Below, piece by piece: positions 46,552 to 54,912 of a DNA stretch of 64,000 nt (positions are counted from its first letter, which is position 1; each line of letters starts with the position of its first letter). The DNA lies in contig NZ_AP022620.1 in assembly GCF_010731855.1 (NCBI RefSeq), positions 2,542,001-2,606,000 on the forward strand. Reading direction: 5' to 3'. This DNA comes from Mycolicibacterium anyangense. GTDB lineage: Bacteria > Actinomycetota > Actinomycetes > Mycobacteriales > Mycobacteriaceae. Below the pieces are notes generated by a model that did not search any database, was not told the origin of the DNA, and saw only the letters and a program-made list of their open reading frames with translations. A program made the position numbers and the translations under genes.

Positions 46552-47184
46552 TTGTCGATCATTCGCGCGGAGGGACTGGAGTCGCTGTCGATGCGTCGGC
46601 TGTCCCGCGAGCTCGACCGCTCTGCCATGGCGCCGTACTGGTACGTGAACGACAAGCGGGAACTACTCGAACTGGTCGCCAAGAAGCTCCTGTCCGAGGT
46701 TCGGATACCCCTGCCAGACTCCGGCCCTTGGGATGAGCGTCTTCGCGAGGTTCTGAACGGCATCGACGCATGCCTGCACGACCATCCCAGCGTCGCTGTC
46801 GTGCTACTGGAGCGCATGACCAGGACCGACCAACGGCTGATGACCGGGATCATGGATATCCTCAGAAGCGCCGGATTCGAAGGCGCACAGGTGTTCCTGT
46901 GCTACGCGATGATCCACACCTATCTCTTCGGCCGCTACCAAGTGGTCAGCATCCAGGAAGACTTCACGCCTGCCGAGACCGCAGATCTGGGAGACACCCT
47001 CGAAGATCTGTTGCCGTCTCTGAACGGGCTGCGCGGCCGCGACTTCTTTTCGTTCGGTGTCGACACCATCATCGCCGGGCTCAAGGCCCGACTGGCCGAC
47101 CGCCCGGTGTCGGCCGAACCTGCGAAGGCTTCCGCACGCAAGAAGCCATCTCGTGGCTCTACGCCGCAGACCCCCCGCGGCTAG
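46552..47184 (+). CDS. TetR-family regulator with unclear start
   Basis: 210 residues from TTG 46552, but this start cuts the DNA-binding domain. The frame stays open upstream to a stop at 46450-46452 and encodes a typical TetR N terminus there (RRGKPPTLTEDQIVSAA, from about 46501), yet contains no ATG, GTG, TTG or CTG. ATG codons at 46466 and 46469 are in another frame, so a one-base indel between about 46470 and 46503, or a rare ATT start at 46456, is needed. The rest (LSMRRLSRELDRSAMAPYWY, then a TetR_C-type domain with HPSVAVVLLERMTRTDQRLM) is clear. Divergent from the LLM gene and upstream of the ferredoxin. Confidence 0.75.
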   Translation: MSIIRAEGLESLSMRRLSRELDRSAMAPYWYVNDKRELLELVAKKLLSEVRIPLPDSGPWDERLREVLNGIDACLHDHPSVAVVLLERMTRTDQRLMTGIMDILRSAGFEGAQVFLCYAMIHTYLFGRYQVVSIQEDFTPAETADLGDTLEDLLPSLNGLRGRDFFSFGVDTIIAGLKARLADRPVSAEPAKASARKKPSRGSTPQTPRG

Positions 47185-47237
47185 CTACGCGAATTCGGCT
47201 GCAATCAACGTCGAATCAACTGACTGATACTCCTATA

Positions 47238-47254
47238 CATTGTAAGTTGCAATG
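47238..47254. promoter_or_regulatory. Weak inverted repeat CATTG-N7-CAATG upstream of ferredoxin
   Basis: Perfect 5-bp arms in an AT-rich stretch, 46 nt before the ferredoxin start and overlapping a TATACA sequence that could be a -10 element. It could be the operator of the upstream TetR; support is positional only. Confidence 0.3.
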
Positions 47255-47299
47255 GACTGGTAGTCAGCCATCCAGGTCATAACGAAAGGTCTCTCGACG

Positions 47300-47494
47300 A
47301 TGAAATTAAGCCTTGACCGGTCAAAGTGCGTGGGCCACGCCATGTGCAACGCTGTTGATCCGGAACTGTTTCCATTGGACGATTCGGGATACTCGACCGT
47401 CGAACCGTATGAAGTGAAAGCTGAAGATCTTGCGACAGTGGAGGCCGGTGTCGGCGCTTGCCCGGAGAAGGCACTGATTCTGGAAGACAGCTGA
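47300..47494 (+). CDS. [3Fe-4S] ferredoxin (P450-type)
   Basis: 64 residues. Cluster ligands are in SKCVGHAMCNAV (Cys-x5-Cys with His in the place of the second cysteine) and GACPEKAL (Cys-Pro). This CxxHxxC...CP pattern defines the ferredoxins that feed mycobacterial P450s. No P450 is adjacent: the nearest neighbours are a TetR and, convergently, a GMC dehydrogenase; CYP130 is 5 kb away. It is monocistronic, closed by a strong hairpin. Confidence 0.9.
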   Translation: MKLSLDRSKCVGHAMCNAVDPELFPLDDSGYSTVEPYEVKAEDLATVEAGVGACPEKALILEDS

Positions 47495-47528
47495 CGGACC
47501 GGCATCGACCAGACGTTGAGTTGTAGGA

Positions 47529-47563
47529 AAATCAGCCGCGGGCCAAAGGCCCGCGGCTGATTT
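47529..47563 (+). terminator. Strong intrinsic-type hairpin after ferredoxin
   Basis: A perfect 16-bp stem (AAATCAGCCGCGGGCC pairing with its complement) and an AAA loop, 34 nt after the ferredoxin stop, followed by TCGTCC with no U-tract. It is the clearest terminator in the window and may also serve the convergent GMC gene. The following 207 nt to 47770 hold no gene. Confidence 0.85.
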
Positions 47564-47770
47564 CGTCCGTAATGCCGAACGAGCGCAGCGGCGCCGTCAA
47601 GTCATCCCGCCGACCGACACACCCTCACCGTCGTTGGGTGCGCCACGACCTCGCGCAGCTTGATCAGGCCGGTGTCGCGCAACGCGATCCGTCCCCTAAA
47701 TATCAGCCAGATCAGTTGTTTGGCAACGGTTCTGGCCGGATAACTGACCCTCGTCGACATCCGAACGGGA

Positions 47771-49372
47771 TCAGCGCTCCGCCGAGATGAGGTCAGCAGC
47801 GCGCCAGGCCATTGCCATCGCCGGCGCGTTGAGGTTGCCGGACACCATGGTGGGCATGACGGAGCAGTCCATCACTCGCAGATTCTGCACTCCACGAACA
47901 CGCAGCGCAGAGTCGACAACGTCATCGTCCGCCGGGCCCATCGCACAGGTGCCCACCGCGTGGTAGCCGCAGTAGCCGTAGTCCAATGCAGCATCAATGA
48001 TGCCCTGGTCCGAATCGACCTCGCCACCGGGCCGTGTTTCACAGACAATCTCGTCTGCGATCGGTGACTGCTCGAAGATGGTGCGCATCTTGCGGAACAT
48101 CTTCGTGATGATGTCGCGATCATGCTGGGTATCAAAGAAATTGGGATCGATATCAAGATCGGCGTTGGGATCTCGCGAGGTGATGGTCAGTGACCCTTCG
48201 CTGTCAGGGCGCAGGATGAAGCCGATGGCCTGAATGCCTGGCAACCGCTCGACGCCGACATCTTCACCTGGCATGAGGGGCTTGGCCGAGAATGGTGCCA
48301 TCAATATCTGTGCGTCGGGCCGCGCCAATCCGGGGTCAGTCTTGAAGAAGCCCACCGAATCGTAGGCAGAGGTGGACATCGGCCCTCGGTGGGTAGCGAA
48401 ATACTTGAGTCCGCTGACAGCCTGGGACATCGGTGTAGCCAGCGCCTTGTTGTATCCACCTTCGCGCTTGAGTCGATACTGGATCGCGACACAGCGGTGC
48501 TCGCGCATCCGCCGCCCGACATTCGGGCTGTCGGCACGGACGTCGATACCTAGCTTACGCAGCGTGGCGGAATCACCAATACCCGACAGCTGCAGAAGCT
48601 TTGGCGTGGAGATCCCACCTAGTGCGAGAATGATCTCGCGGTTGGCCCGAAACTCGGTCCGGCCTGATTTGGTCGACGCCTCGACACCAACGGCCTTGTC
48701 ACCCTCGAACAAGATCTGACGGGCCGTGGTATTGACTGCCACGGTCAGATTCGGACGTTGTCTGATGGGCCGCAGGAAGGCGTGGGCGGCGCTGACACGT
48801 CGGCCGTTCCAGATGTTGCGGACTGCGGGACCAACCCGCTCTTCGTCACTGCTGTTGAGGTCAGCGGGTGTTGACATGCCCAACCGTGCGGCCGACTCGA
48901 CGAACTGACGACACAACTCGGGGAAGTAGGGATCGACGGATACACCAAGCGGTCCCCCAACCCCGCGAGTTACCGACGCCCCGAGGGCATGGTTTTCGAT
49001 CTGCTTGTAGATGGGAAGGATGTCCGCCCAGCCCCACTCGGGATTTCCCAGCTCGACCAGCGCGTCGAAATCAGCAGCGCTGCCGCGGTTGTAGATCATT
49101 CCGTTGACGGCACTTGAACCACCAAGAGTGCGTCCACGCACCCAATGCTCAACGTTGCCGGAAGGCCCAATCGGGCGCACCGGGAAGTGCCAGGCCAGCT
49201 TGGGGTGTCCCACAAGCTTTCCAAAACCCTTGGGAATACGGATCATCGGACTGACGTCCCTGGGTCCTGCCTCGATGAGCAGAACGCGGATCCGCGGGTC
49301 CACGGACAGCCGGTTCGCCAGCACACAGCCGGCCGATCCGGCCCCGACGATGACGTAGTCGAAATCGCTCAT
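47771..49372 (-). CDS. GMC-family FAD-dependent alcohol (choline-type) dehydrogenase
   Basis: 533 residues from ATG 49372. FAD motif FDYVIVGAGSAGCVLANRL, GMC signature 1 around RGRTLGGSSAVNGMIYNRG, signature 2 GGISTPKLLQLSGIG. The catalytic His-Asn pair is in GYHAVGTCAMG and SGNLNAPAMAMA. It oxidises a primary or secondary alcohol. It follows the FadD gene on the same strand (110 nt gap), so the pair may be one transcript. Confidence 0.92.
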   Translation of the reverse strand: MSDFDYVIVGAGSAGCVLANRLSVDPRIRVLLIEAGPRDVSPMIRIPKGFGKLVGHPKLAWHFPVRPIGPSGNVEHWVRGRTLGGSSAVNGMIYNRGSAADFDALVELGNPEWGWADILPIYKQIENHALGASVTRGVGGPLGVSVDPYFPELCRQFVESAARLGMSTPADLNSSDEERVGPAVRNIWNGRRVSAAHAFLRPIRQRPNLTVAVNTTARQILFEGDKAVGVEASTKSGRTEFRANREIILALGGISTPKLLQLSGIGDSATLRKLGIDVRADSPNVGRRMREHRCVAIQYRLKREGGYNKALATPMSQAVSGLKYFATHRGPMSTSAYDSVGFFKTDPGLARPDAQILMAPFSAKPLMPGEDVGVERLPGIQAIGFILRPDSEGSLTITSRDPNADLDIDPNFFDTQHDRDIITKMFRKMRTIFEQSPIADEIVCETRPGGEVDSDQGIIDAALDYGYCGYHAVGTCAMGPADDDVVDSALRVRGVQNLRVMDCSVMPTMVSGNLNAPAMAMAWRAADLISAER

Positions 49373-49482
49373 ATGATCTGAAGCCTCGCAATCAGGGTAA
49401 AGAAGCGGGTAGTTCGAGATGCCGGCACGGCACATTGTGATGTCATGGCCCGTTCCCCTCGGGCAAGACCGGGGCACACACC

Positions 49483-51021
49483 TCAGTTGCTACGGGTGGT
49501 TCCGCCTGGGTAGCCGCCGCCACCAAAGGTCGCGTCCAGCAGTGCGTAATCCTTCGCACCCGCAGAGGTTCGCGGTAGTTCGTCGACGAACTCGACGAAC
49601 TTCGGCTTCTTGTAGGAAGCGATGTGTGCGCGGCAGTGCTCGATGACCCCCTCCACCGTGACTTCGGTCCCAGCCTCACGGACGACGATGGCTTTGACCG
49701 ACTGGACGAACTTCTGGTCGGGGACGCCGATGATGGCAGCCTCTTTGACTCCCGCACAGCTCTCGATGCACTTCTCCACCTCGGCCGGATAGATGTTCTC
49801 GACGCCGGACTTGATCAGTTGTGTCTTGGGTCCGATGAAGCTGATGACACCATCGGGTTCCCTGCGGCCCAAATCATTCGTCCGCCAACCACCGCTACGC
49901 GTGCGCTCGGCATTGATCGCCTCTCGATTCCAGTAGCCCGCGTGGACAAGCGGACCGGAGAACTCGATCTCGCCGGTCTCGCCTACCGGAACCTCATTGC
50001 CGGCCTCATCGAGAATCCGCACCCGGGTCCAAGGAGAAGGCCTGCCTGCCGTCGACACGCCTTCACGGCCGCCATAGCCGGCAAAACAGTTGAAGCCGGT
50101 GACCTCCGTCTGGCCGTACCCTCCGGTGAAGAACTTCGATGGCGCAAACTGCACCATGTCGGTCCATCCCGGGATCGGAATCGGTGAGCGGAAGCAGGAT
50201 AGGTCGAAGCGGCCGCCGGAATTGAGTTCGAGAATCTTCAGAATTGTTGGCGGCAAGACGAATCCATCCACGCACCGTTCGCGGTCGATCAACTCCATGA
50301 TCTCTTGCGGATCCGCCTGGCGGGCGAAGACATTCGTGCCCCCGATATGGAAAGTCGCGATCGTGAACATCAACGAACCGATATGGAAGAGCGGTCCGCA
50401 GTTCAGGTAGATATGGTCCGGTTCGATGCCGCCGAGCAGGAAGAGATTGGCGTCCTGTGTCATCAGGCCCAATTGGGTCAGCATCGAGGCATTCGGATGC
50501 CCGTCGAACGCGGCGGTATACAGCAGCACCAACGGTTGGCGGACATCAACGTCTCCATCCGCTGCGCGCTGGGCCGAACCGGCAGCAGCCAGGAGGCCTT
50601 CATAATCCCCTGCACCCTCACCGTCGTGCTGAACCCACAGGGCATCGAAGGTCAGCATCGTCCGGGCAGCACGAACGGTCTCACCGATGGCCTCTTGCTG
50701 CCACACGATCATCTTGGGCGTCAGATCCCCCACCACGAAGGCAAACTCGTCGGCCGACTGACGCCAGTTGATCGGGCACACCATCGACCCGATGCGGGCG
50801 CAGGCGAGGATCAGTTCGAACAGTCGATGGCAATTCTGTCCCATCCACAGGACCCGGTCCCCCTGTTCTATACCGGCTCCGCGCAGGACCTGACTCAACC
50901 GGGAGACCCTGTCCTCGAGCTGACTGTAGGTGTAGCGGTGTTCGCCACAGACGACAGCCGTCTTGTCCGGGTAGGTACGCCGGTGTTCATCGAGGACATC
51001 GCTCAATGTCAAGTGATGCAT
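49483..51021 (-). CDS. Acyl-CoA synthetase-like (FadD) with altered phosphate loop and lysine motif
   Basis: 512 residues from ATG 51021 (MHHLTLSDVLDEHRRTYPDK). It has the ANL fold: A5 motif FTGGYGQTEVTGF, A7/A8 RTNDLGRREPDGVISFIGPK and KSGVENIYPAEVEKC. However, the phosphate loop reads LYTAAFDGHPNASMLTQ, lacking the usual Ser/Thr-Gly-x-x-Lys residues, and the C-terminal motif is PRTSAGAKDYALLD rather than P-R-T-x-x-GK. Similar TAAxDG loops occur in some mycobacterial FadD proteins as I recall, so it may be active on an unusual acid. It is divergent from the double FadR-type regulator. Confidence 0.85.
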   Translation of the reverse strand: MHHLTLSDVLDEHRRTYPDKTAVVCGEHRYTYSQLEDRVSRLSQVLRGAGIEQGDRVLWMGQNCHRLFELILACARIGSMVCPINWRQSADEFAFVVGDLTPKMIVWQQEAIGETVRAARTMLTFDALWVQHDGEGAGDYEGLLAAAGSAQRAADGDVDVRQPLVLLYTAAFDGHPNASMLTQLGLMTQDANLFLLGGIEPDHIYLNCGPLFHIGSLMFTIATFHIGGTNVFARQADPQEIMELIDRERCVDGFVLPPTILKILELNSGGRFDLSCFRSPIPIPGWTDMVQFAPSKFFTGGYGQTEVTGFNCFAGYGGREGVSTAGRPSPWTRVRILDEAGNEVPVGETGEIEFSGPLVHAGYWNREAINAERTRSGGWRTNDLGRREPDGVISFIGPKTQLIKSGVENIYPAEVEKCIESCAGVKEAAIIGVPDQKFVQSVKAIVVREAGTEVTVEGVIEHCRAHIASYKKPKFVEFVDELPRTSAGAKDYALLDATFGGGGYPGGTTRSN

Positions 51022-51212
51022 GAATGCTCCGCTATGAGTGAGAAGTAGCACTTGCTGGACGCGACTATACAGTGTCCTCTATTCCTTTTTAAGGCCCCCC
51101 GGGTGAGCGCCCGAACCAGCTCAGCGGCGGCGTACTCCAGCATTCGGTGTCCCGCGCATCGTATGATTTGTGCCTTCGCTGGCTGCGTATCGAGGACTTT
51201 GGGGAGAGATTC

Positions 51213-52673
51213 ATGGCGTCTACCGCACGGCGGGCGGGCGTCGCCAGGGGTACCCACAGCTCGGAAAAGCTCGCACAGCAAACTGCCCGCAAGATCGAGA
51301 CCGACATCGTTCGACAACGCTGGCCCCTTGGCCGGTGCCTGGGCTCCGAGGCAGATCTCAGGGAACGCTTCGGGGTGAGCAGAGCCGTCCTGCGGGAGGC
51401 CGTCCGTCTACTCGAACACCATCAGGTGGCCACCATGCGGCGCGGGCCGTCCGGTGGTCTGTTCGTCCGCTCGCCGGATCCCGACAGTGCGACGCGTGCG
51501 CTGATCATCTACCTCGAACGAGTCGGCACGACGTTGCCCGATCTGGTCTCGGCCAGGCTATTGCTGGAGTCGCTCGCGGTGGAACTGGCCGTCGCCCGAC
51601 TCGACGAGGAAGGTATCCGGCAACTGCGGGAGGCGCTCGACCAGGAAGCTCAATTCCGAGCCTCGTCCGGGATGTCGGCGCCCTACCTACATCAGGCCAT
51701 CGGCGGCCTCTCCAACAATCCGGCGTTGGAGTTGTTCATCAACATGCTGACGGCACTCACCGAGCGGTACTCCAGGGCGGCATCCACCCATACGCCGGCC
51801 GCTCATCGACGTTCCGCAGATATGGCGAGGCATGCCCACGTCGCAATCAGCGAGGCCATGATCGCCGGCGATGTCTCGGTGGCCCAACATCGCATCCGGA
51901 AGCACATCGAGGCCATCGCCGACTGGTTGACCGGCCAGTCGCAGCAGCTTTCGGCTGCCGACGAGCCAGAGCACAGCAGTGTCGCGCCCACCGCAAAGTT
52001 GGCCGAGGTGGTAGCCGAACAAGTGCGCCGCGACATCGCCAAGCAAGGCCTCAACGCCGGTGACCTGCTGGGTTCTGAGCGCGACCTACAGGTCGACTAC
52101 GACGTGAGTAGGTCGGTCTTTCGAGAAGCCGTCCGGCTGCTGGAGTATCACTCGATAGCGGTGATGCGACGTGGCCCGGGCGGGGGGCTCGTGGTTGCCG
52201 AACCGGATCCCCAAGCGGCAATCGAGACGATGGGCCTTTATCTCGACTACAAGGGGATCCGTGTCGAGGACCTTCGAATACTGCGCGAGACGCTTGAACT
52301 CGGCTGTGTTGACCATGTCGCCAAACTCATCGACGACGAGGTGGTCTACGAGCGCCTACGGGCTTCCCTAGAGGTGGACACGTCGACCCCGGAGGGCGAG
52401 GTCCTGGAACGCAGCCGGACTTTTCACACCGAGCTCGCCGACCTCAGTGCCAACCCGGTCCTGAGCGTGTTCTTGAGAGTGTTGATGGAGGTGTGGGTGC
52501 GGCACAGTGCCGCGTTGCCCGCCGACCCGGGTGCGCAGAGCGGCCCGTTCGCACCCCAGATCGAAGCCATCCACGGCGCGATCGTCGATGCGATCCTGGC
52601 CGGCGACTCCGCTCTGGCCAAGCATCGAATGCGCCGCCACCTCGAGGCCCTGACGGATGTCTGGCGGCCCTGA
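51213..52673 (+). CDS. Internally duplicated FadR/GntR-FCD transcriptional regulator
   Basis: 486 residues from ATG 51213 with GGGGAGAG upstream. There are two complete GntR-FCD units in one chain. Unit 1 (about 15-245) has LGSEADLRERFGVSRAVLRE and RRGPSGGLFV; unit 2 (about 260-485) has LGSERDLQVDYDVSRSVFRE and RRGPGGGLVV. FCD domains follow each, with histidines in HQAIGGLSNNPALELF and TFHTELADLSANPVLSVF. Normal family members are about 230 residues and dimerise, so this is a covalent pseudo-dimer. It is divergent from the FadD/GMC genes and convergent (1 nt) with the phosphotransferase. Its ligand is probably an acyl-CoA or small acid. Confidence 0.92.
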   Translation: MASTARRAGVARGTHSSEKLAQQTARKIETDIVRQRWPLGRCLGSEADLRERFGVSRAVLREAVRLLEHHQVATMRRGPSGGLFVRSPDPDSATRALIIYLERVGTTLPDLVSARLLLESLAVELAVARLDEEGIRQLREALDQEAQFRASSGMSAPYLHQAIGGLSNNPALELFINMLTALTERYSRAASTHTPAAHRRSADMARHAHVAISEAMIAGDVSVAQHRIRKHIEAIADWLTGQSQQLSAADEPEHSSVAPTAKLAEVVAEQVRRDIAKQGLNAGDLLGSERDLQVDYDVSRSVFREAVRLLEYHSIAVMRRGPGGGLVVAEPDPQAAIETMGLYLDYKGIRVEDLRILRETLELGCVDHVAKLIDDEVVYERLRASLEVDTSTPEGEVLERSRTFHTELADLSANPVLSVFLRVLMEVWVRHSAALPADPGAQSGPFAPQIEAIHGAIVDAILAGDSALAKHRMRRHLEALTDVWRP

Positions 52674-52674
52674 A

Positions 52675-53748
52675 TCACCAGCCGCCGGCCGCCCGCAGGC
52701 TGCGCTGGAGCATCTCCGTCGACCGGGCCACGAAGGAGTCCGCGGCTCGGGGCTCGTAACCCAGGCCACGCAGTAGCGTTGCGAGGCGGCTGTTGATCAG
52801 CGAGAACACCTGCCCGGCAAGGACTTCGAAATAGCCAATGTCGACGACCCCACGGTGACTCAACGCCTCGTATCGGGCAATGGTCTCCTCTCGGCCGGGG
52901 ACGCCATCAAGGCGTCGCAGGCCGTCGGACTCACAGATGTACTCCTCGAACATCAACCACCATCCGAGGTCGATCTCGGGAGGGCCTATGGTCGCGGCCT
53001 CCCAGTCGAGTACAGCGGCTACCGAAAGGTCGGAACCAAAGATGATGTTGCCCGGTCTGGCGTCGCCCCACACCAATCCCGCTCGGGTGTCGGTGGGCTG
53101 GTGTCGGCGCAGGTACTCGGAGGCGGCCAGGATCACCTCGCGTCCGACACGCACTTCTTTGCCGATTGACGCGGTCCATTCCTCGACGCCGGTCAGGTAG
53201 GCCGCAAGTGGGTCGCTACCAACAGGCTGGAGGAACGTGAAGTTCTGTTGCCATGGCACCTCGTGTAGCTGTACCAAAGCCGTCAGTGCATTGTCATAGA
53301 GCCGGGTGCGATCGGAGACGGCCAAGTCGGCAACCCAGCCTTTGGCATGGTAGCTGGGCACATCGGAGGGAACCTTCCCCTCAACTCGATCCATGAGATA
53401 GAACGGTGCCCCGAACCATGCCCGATCACGCTCGACGAAGCGGACGGACGGCACAGGAAGGGCAGCCGCAGCACCGATCGCGGTCATTACGCGGGCCTGC
53501 CGCAGGACGTCGGCCTGGGAGAACAACTGATGGGTGGTCGGCTCGATGCGCAGCACCAGCCACTGGCTCGTCGAGACCCCCACCGCGTCGGTCCAGCGAA
53601 CATCGCACAGGAAGGACTCGTTGGAGAATCCGCTCCTGGAGGCCCGTACGTCCACCACGTCGACCGCGGCCGCAGCGGCGCGCTCGATGAACCAACGAGC
53701 CAGGGTGTCGCGGACCTCGCCGACGTCTCGGCGGCTGGCTACGGTCAT
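52675..53748 (-). CDS. Phosphotransferase (APH/ACAD10-like kinase family)
   Basis: 357 residues. Catalytic loop LVWGDARPGNIIFG and metal motif VLDWEAATIGPPEIDLGWW. The N-terminal loop is SRSGFSNESFLCDV, and the middle has YLMDRVEGKVPSDVP, very like the kinase at 304-1416. In mammals and mycobacteria such kinases accompany acyl-CoA dehydrogenases and may phosphorylate hydroxyacyl groups (ACAD10/11 logic); two FadE genes lie just downstream in the map. Divergent from the LLM gene at 53836. Confidence 0.9.
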   Translation of the reverse strand: MTVASRRDVGEVRDTLARWFIERAAAAAVDVVDVRASRSGFSNESFLCDVRWTDAVGVSTSQWLVLRIEPTTHQLFSQADVLRQARVMTAIGAAAALPVPSVRFVERDRAWFGAPFYLMDRVEGKVPSDVPSYHAKGWVADLAVSDRTRLYDNALTALVQLHEVPWQQNFTFLQPVGSDPLAAYLTGVEEWTASIGKEVRVGREVILAASEYLRRHQPTDTRAGLVWGDARPGNIIFGSDLSVAAVLDWEAATIGPPEIDLGWWLMFEEYICESDGLRRLDGVPGREETIARYEALSHRGVVDIGYFEVLAGQVFSLINSRLATLLRGLGYEPRAADSFVARSTEMLQRSLRAAGGW

Positions 53749-53786
53749 CGCGCATCATTCCGAGGTCCGAAAACTCCCATGCGGCA

Positions 53787-53802
53787 CATGAATTGCATCA
53801 TG
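53787..53802. promoter_or_regulatory. Inverted repeat CATGA-N6-TCATG between divergent genes
   Basis: Perfect 5-bp arms in the 87-nt interval between the phosphotransferase and LLM genes, 34 nt before the LLM start. A possible operator shared by both; no local protein is assigned to it. Confidence 0.3.
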
Positions 53803-53835
53803 GCATAGGTTTGCGAAATAGAGTATAAGGAAATA

Positions 53836-54912
53836 ATGGTGCAGGTTGCGCGGTCGCCGTCCGGTCCAACGCTCAGCCGCGTGGGCGCCTACCTACTGCC
53901 GGGGCGGACCACGGACCCTCTGCGCGCCATCGCTGAGGCGCGCACCGCGGAGCACCTCGGCCTCGGCAGCGCCTGGATCGGTGAGCGCCTCGGCACGAAA
54001 GACTTCGGTCCGCTCCTCGGCGCCGTCGCCCAGGCCACCTCGTCGATCCGGCTGGGCAGCGCGGTGACCAACATCGGTCTGCGGCACCCCCTACTCCTGG
54101 CGTCAGCCGCGATGTCTCTACAAGCGATGACCCAAGGTCGATTCATTCTGGGTCTCGGGCGCCTGCATCCATCGGCCGCGCGCGCATACGGTCTGCAGAC
54201 GCCTAACAATCAGGTCGTCCGCGACACCGCCAGCATCGTTCGCCGGTTGTGTCAGGGTGAGACCGTGTCCTATGACGGCCCGGCGGGGAACTTTCCCAAG
54301 ATGCGCCTCACCGACCTCCCGGAGCTCCCAGCGCCACCGTTGGTGCTGGCGGCCATCGGCCCGAAAAGCCTTGACATTGCAGGTCAACACTACGACGGCG
54401 TCGTGCTGCACCCCTTTCTCACGGCAGCTGCCGTTGGCCGCTGCGCGCTCCGTGTCAGAACGGCCGCAGCGGCGGCCGGGCGAGATCCTCAATCCGTTCG
54501 GGTGTACGCGACGGTGGTGGTCGCTGCGGATCTGACGGACCAGGAGGAGACGGCCGTCGCGGCGGCGCGAGCCGTCACATACTTCCAGATCCCCGGCTAC
54601 GGTGAGAATCTGGTCGACATCAACGGTTGGTCACGGGAACCGTTGGCACAGTTGAGAGCAGATCCAGTCCTGGCCGGGCTCCCCGGCGCTGCCGACCACC
54701 GGTTCACCCGGCACGAGTTACTGGACACCGCGCGACGTTGTGTACCAACGGAGTGGACGCTGACGGGAGCTGCGATCGGCACGGCCTCGCACTGCAGCTC
54801 CCGACTGCGGGAGTATCTCGCCGAGGGTGCCGACGAGCTGATTCTGCACGGCTCGACCACCGAGCTTCTGGGCCCGGTTGCCCAACATCTCGCAGCGGCC
54901 GAGCAGTCCTAG
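53836..54912 (+). CDS. LLM-class flavin-dependent oxidoreductase (F420-type)
   Basis: 358 residues. Motifs: RVGAYLLPGRTTDPLRAIAE, SAWIGERLGTKDFGPLLGAV, IRLGSAVTNIGLRHPLLLAS and GRFILGLGRLHPSAARAYG, which place it with TIGR03857-like F420-dependent enzymes. AAGGAAATA precedes the ATG. The 3-prime end overlaps the convergent FadE gene by 4 nt. Confidence 0.88.
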   Translation: MVQVARSPSGPTLSRVGAYLLPGRTTDPLRAIAEARTAEHLGLGSAWIGERLGTKDFGPLLGAVAQATSSIRLGSAVTNIGLRHPLLLASAAMSLQAMTQGRFILGLGRLHPSAARAYGLQTPNNQVVRDTASIVRRLCQGETVSYDGPAGNFPKMRLTDLPELPAPPLVLAAIGPKSLDIAGQHYDGVVLHPFLTAAAVGRCALRVRTAAAAAGRDPQSVRVYATVVVAADLTDQEETAVAAARAVTYFQIPGYGENLVDINGWSREPLAQLRADPVLAGLPGAADHRFTRHELLDTARRCVPTEWTLTGAAIGTASHCSSRLREYLAEGADELILHGSTTELLGPVAQHLAAAEQS

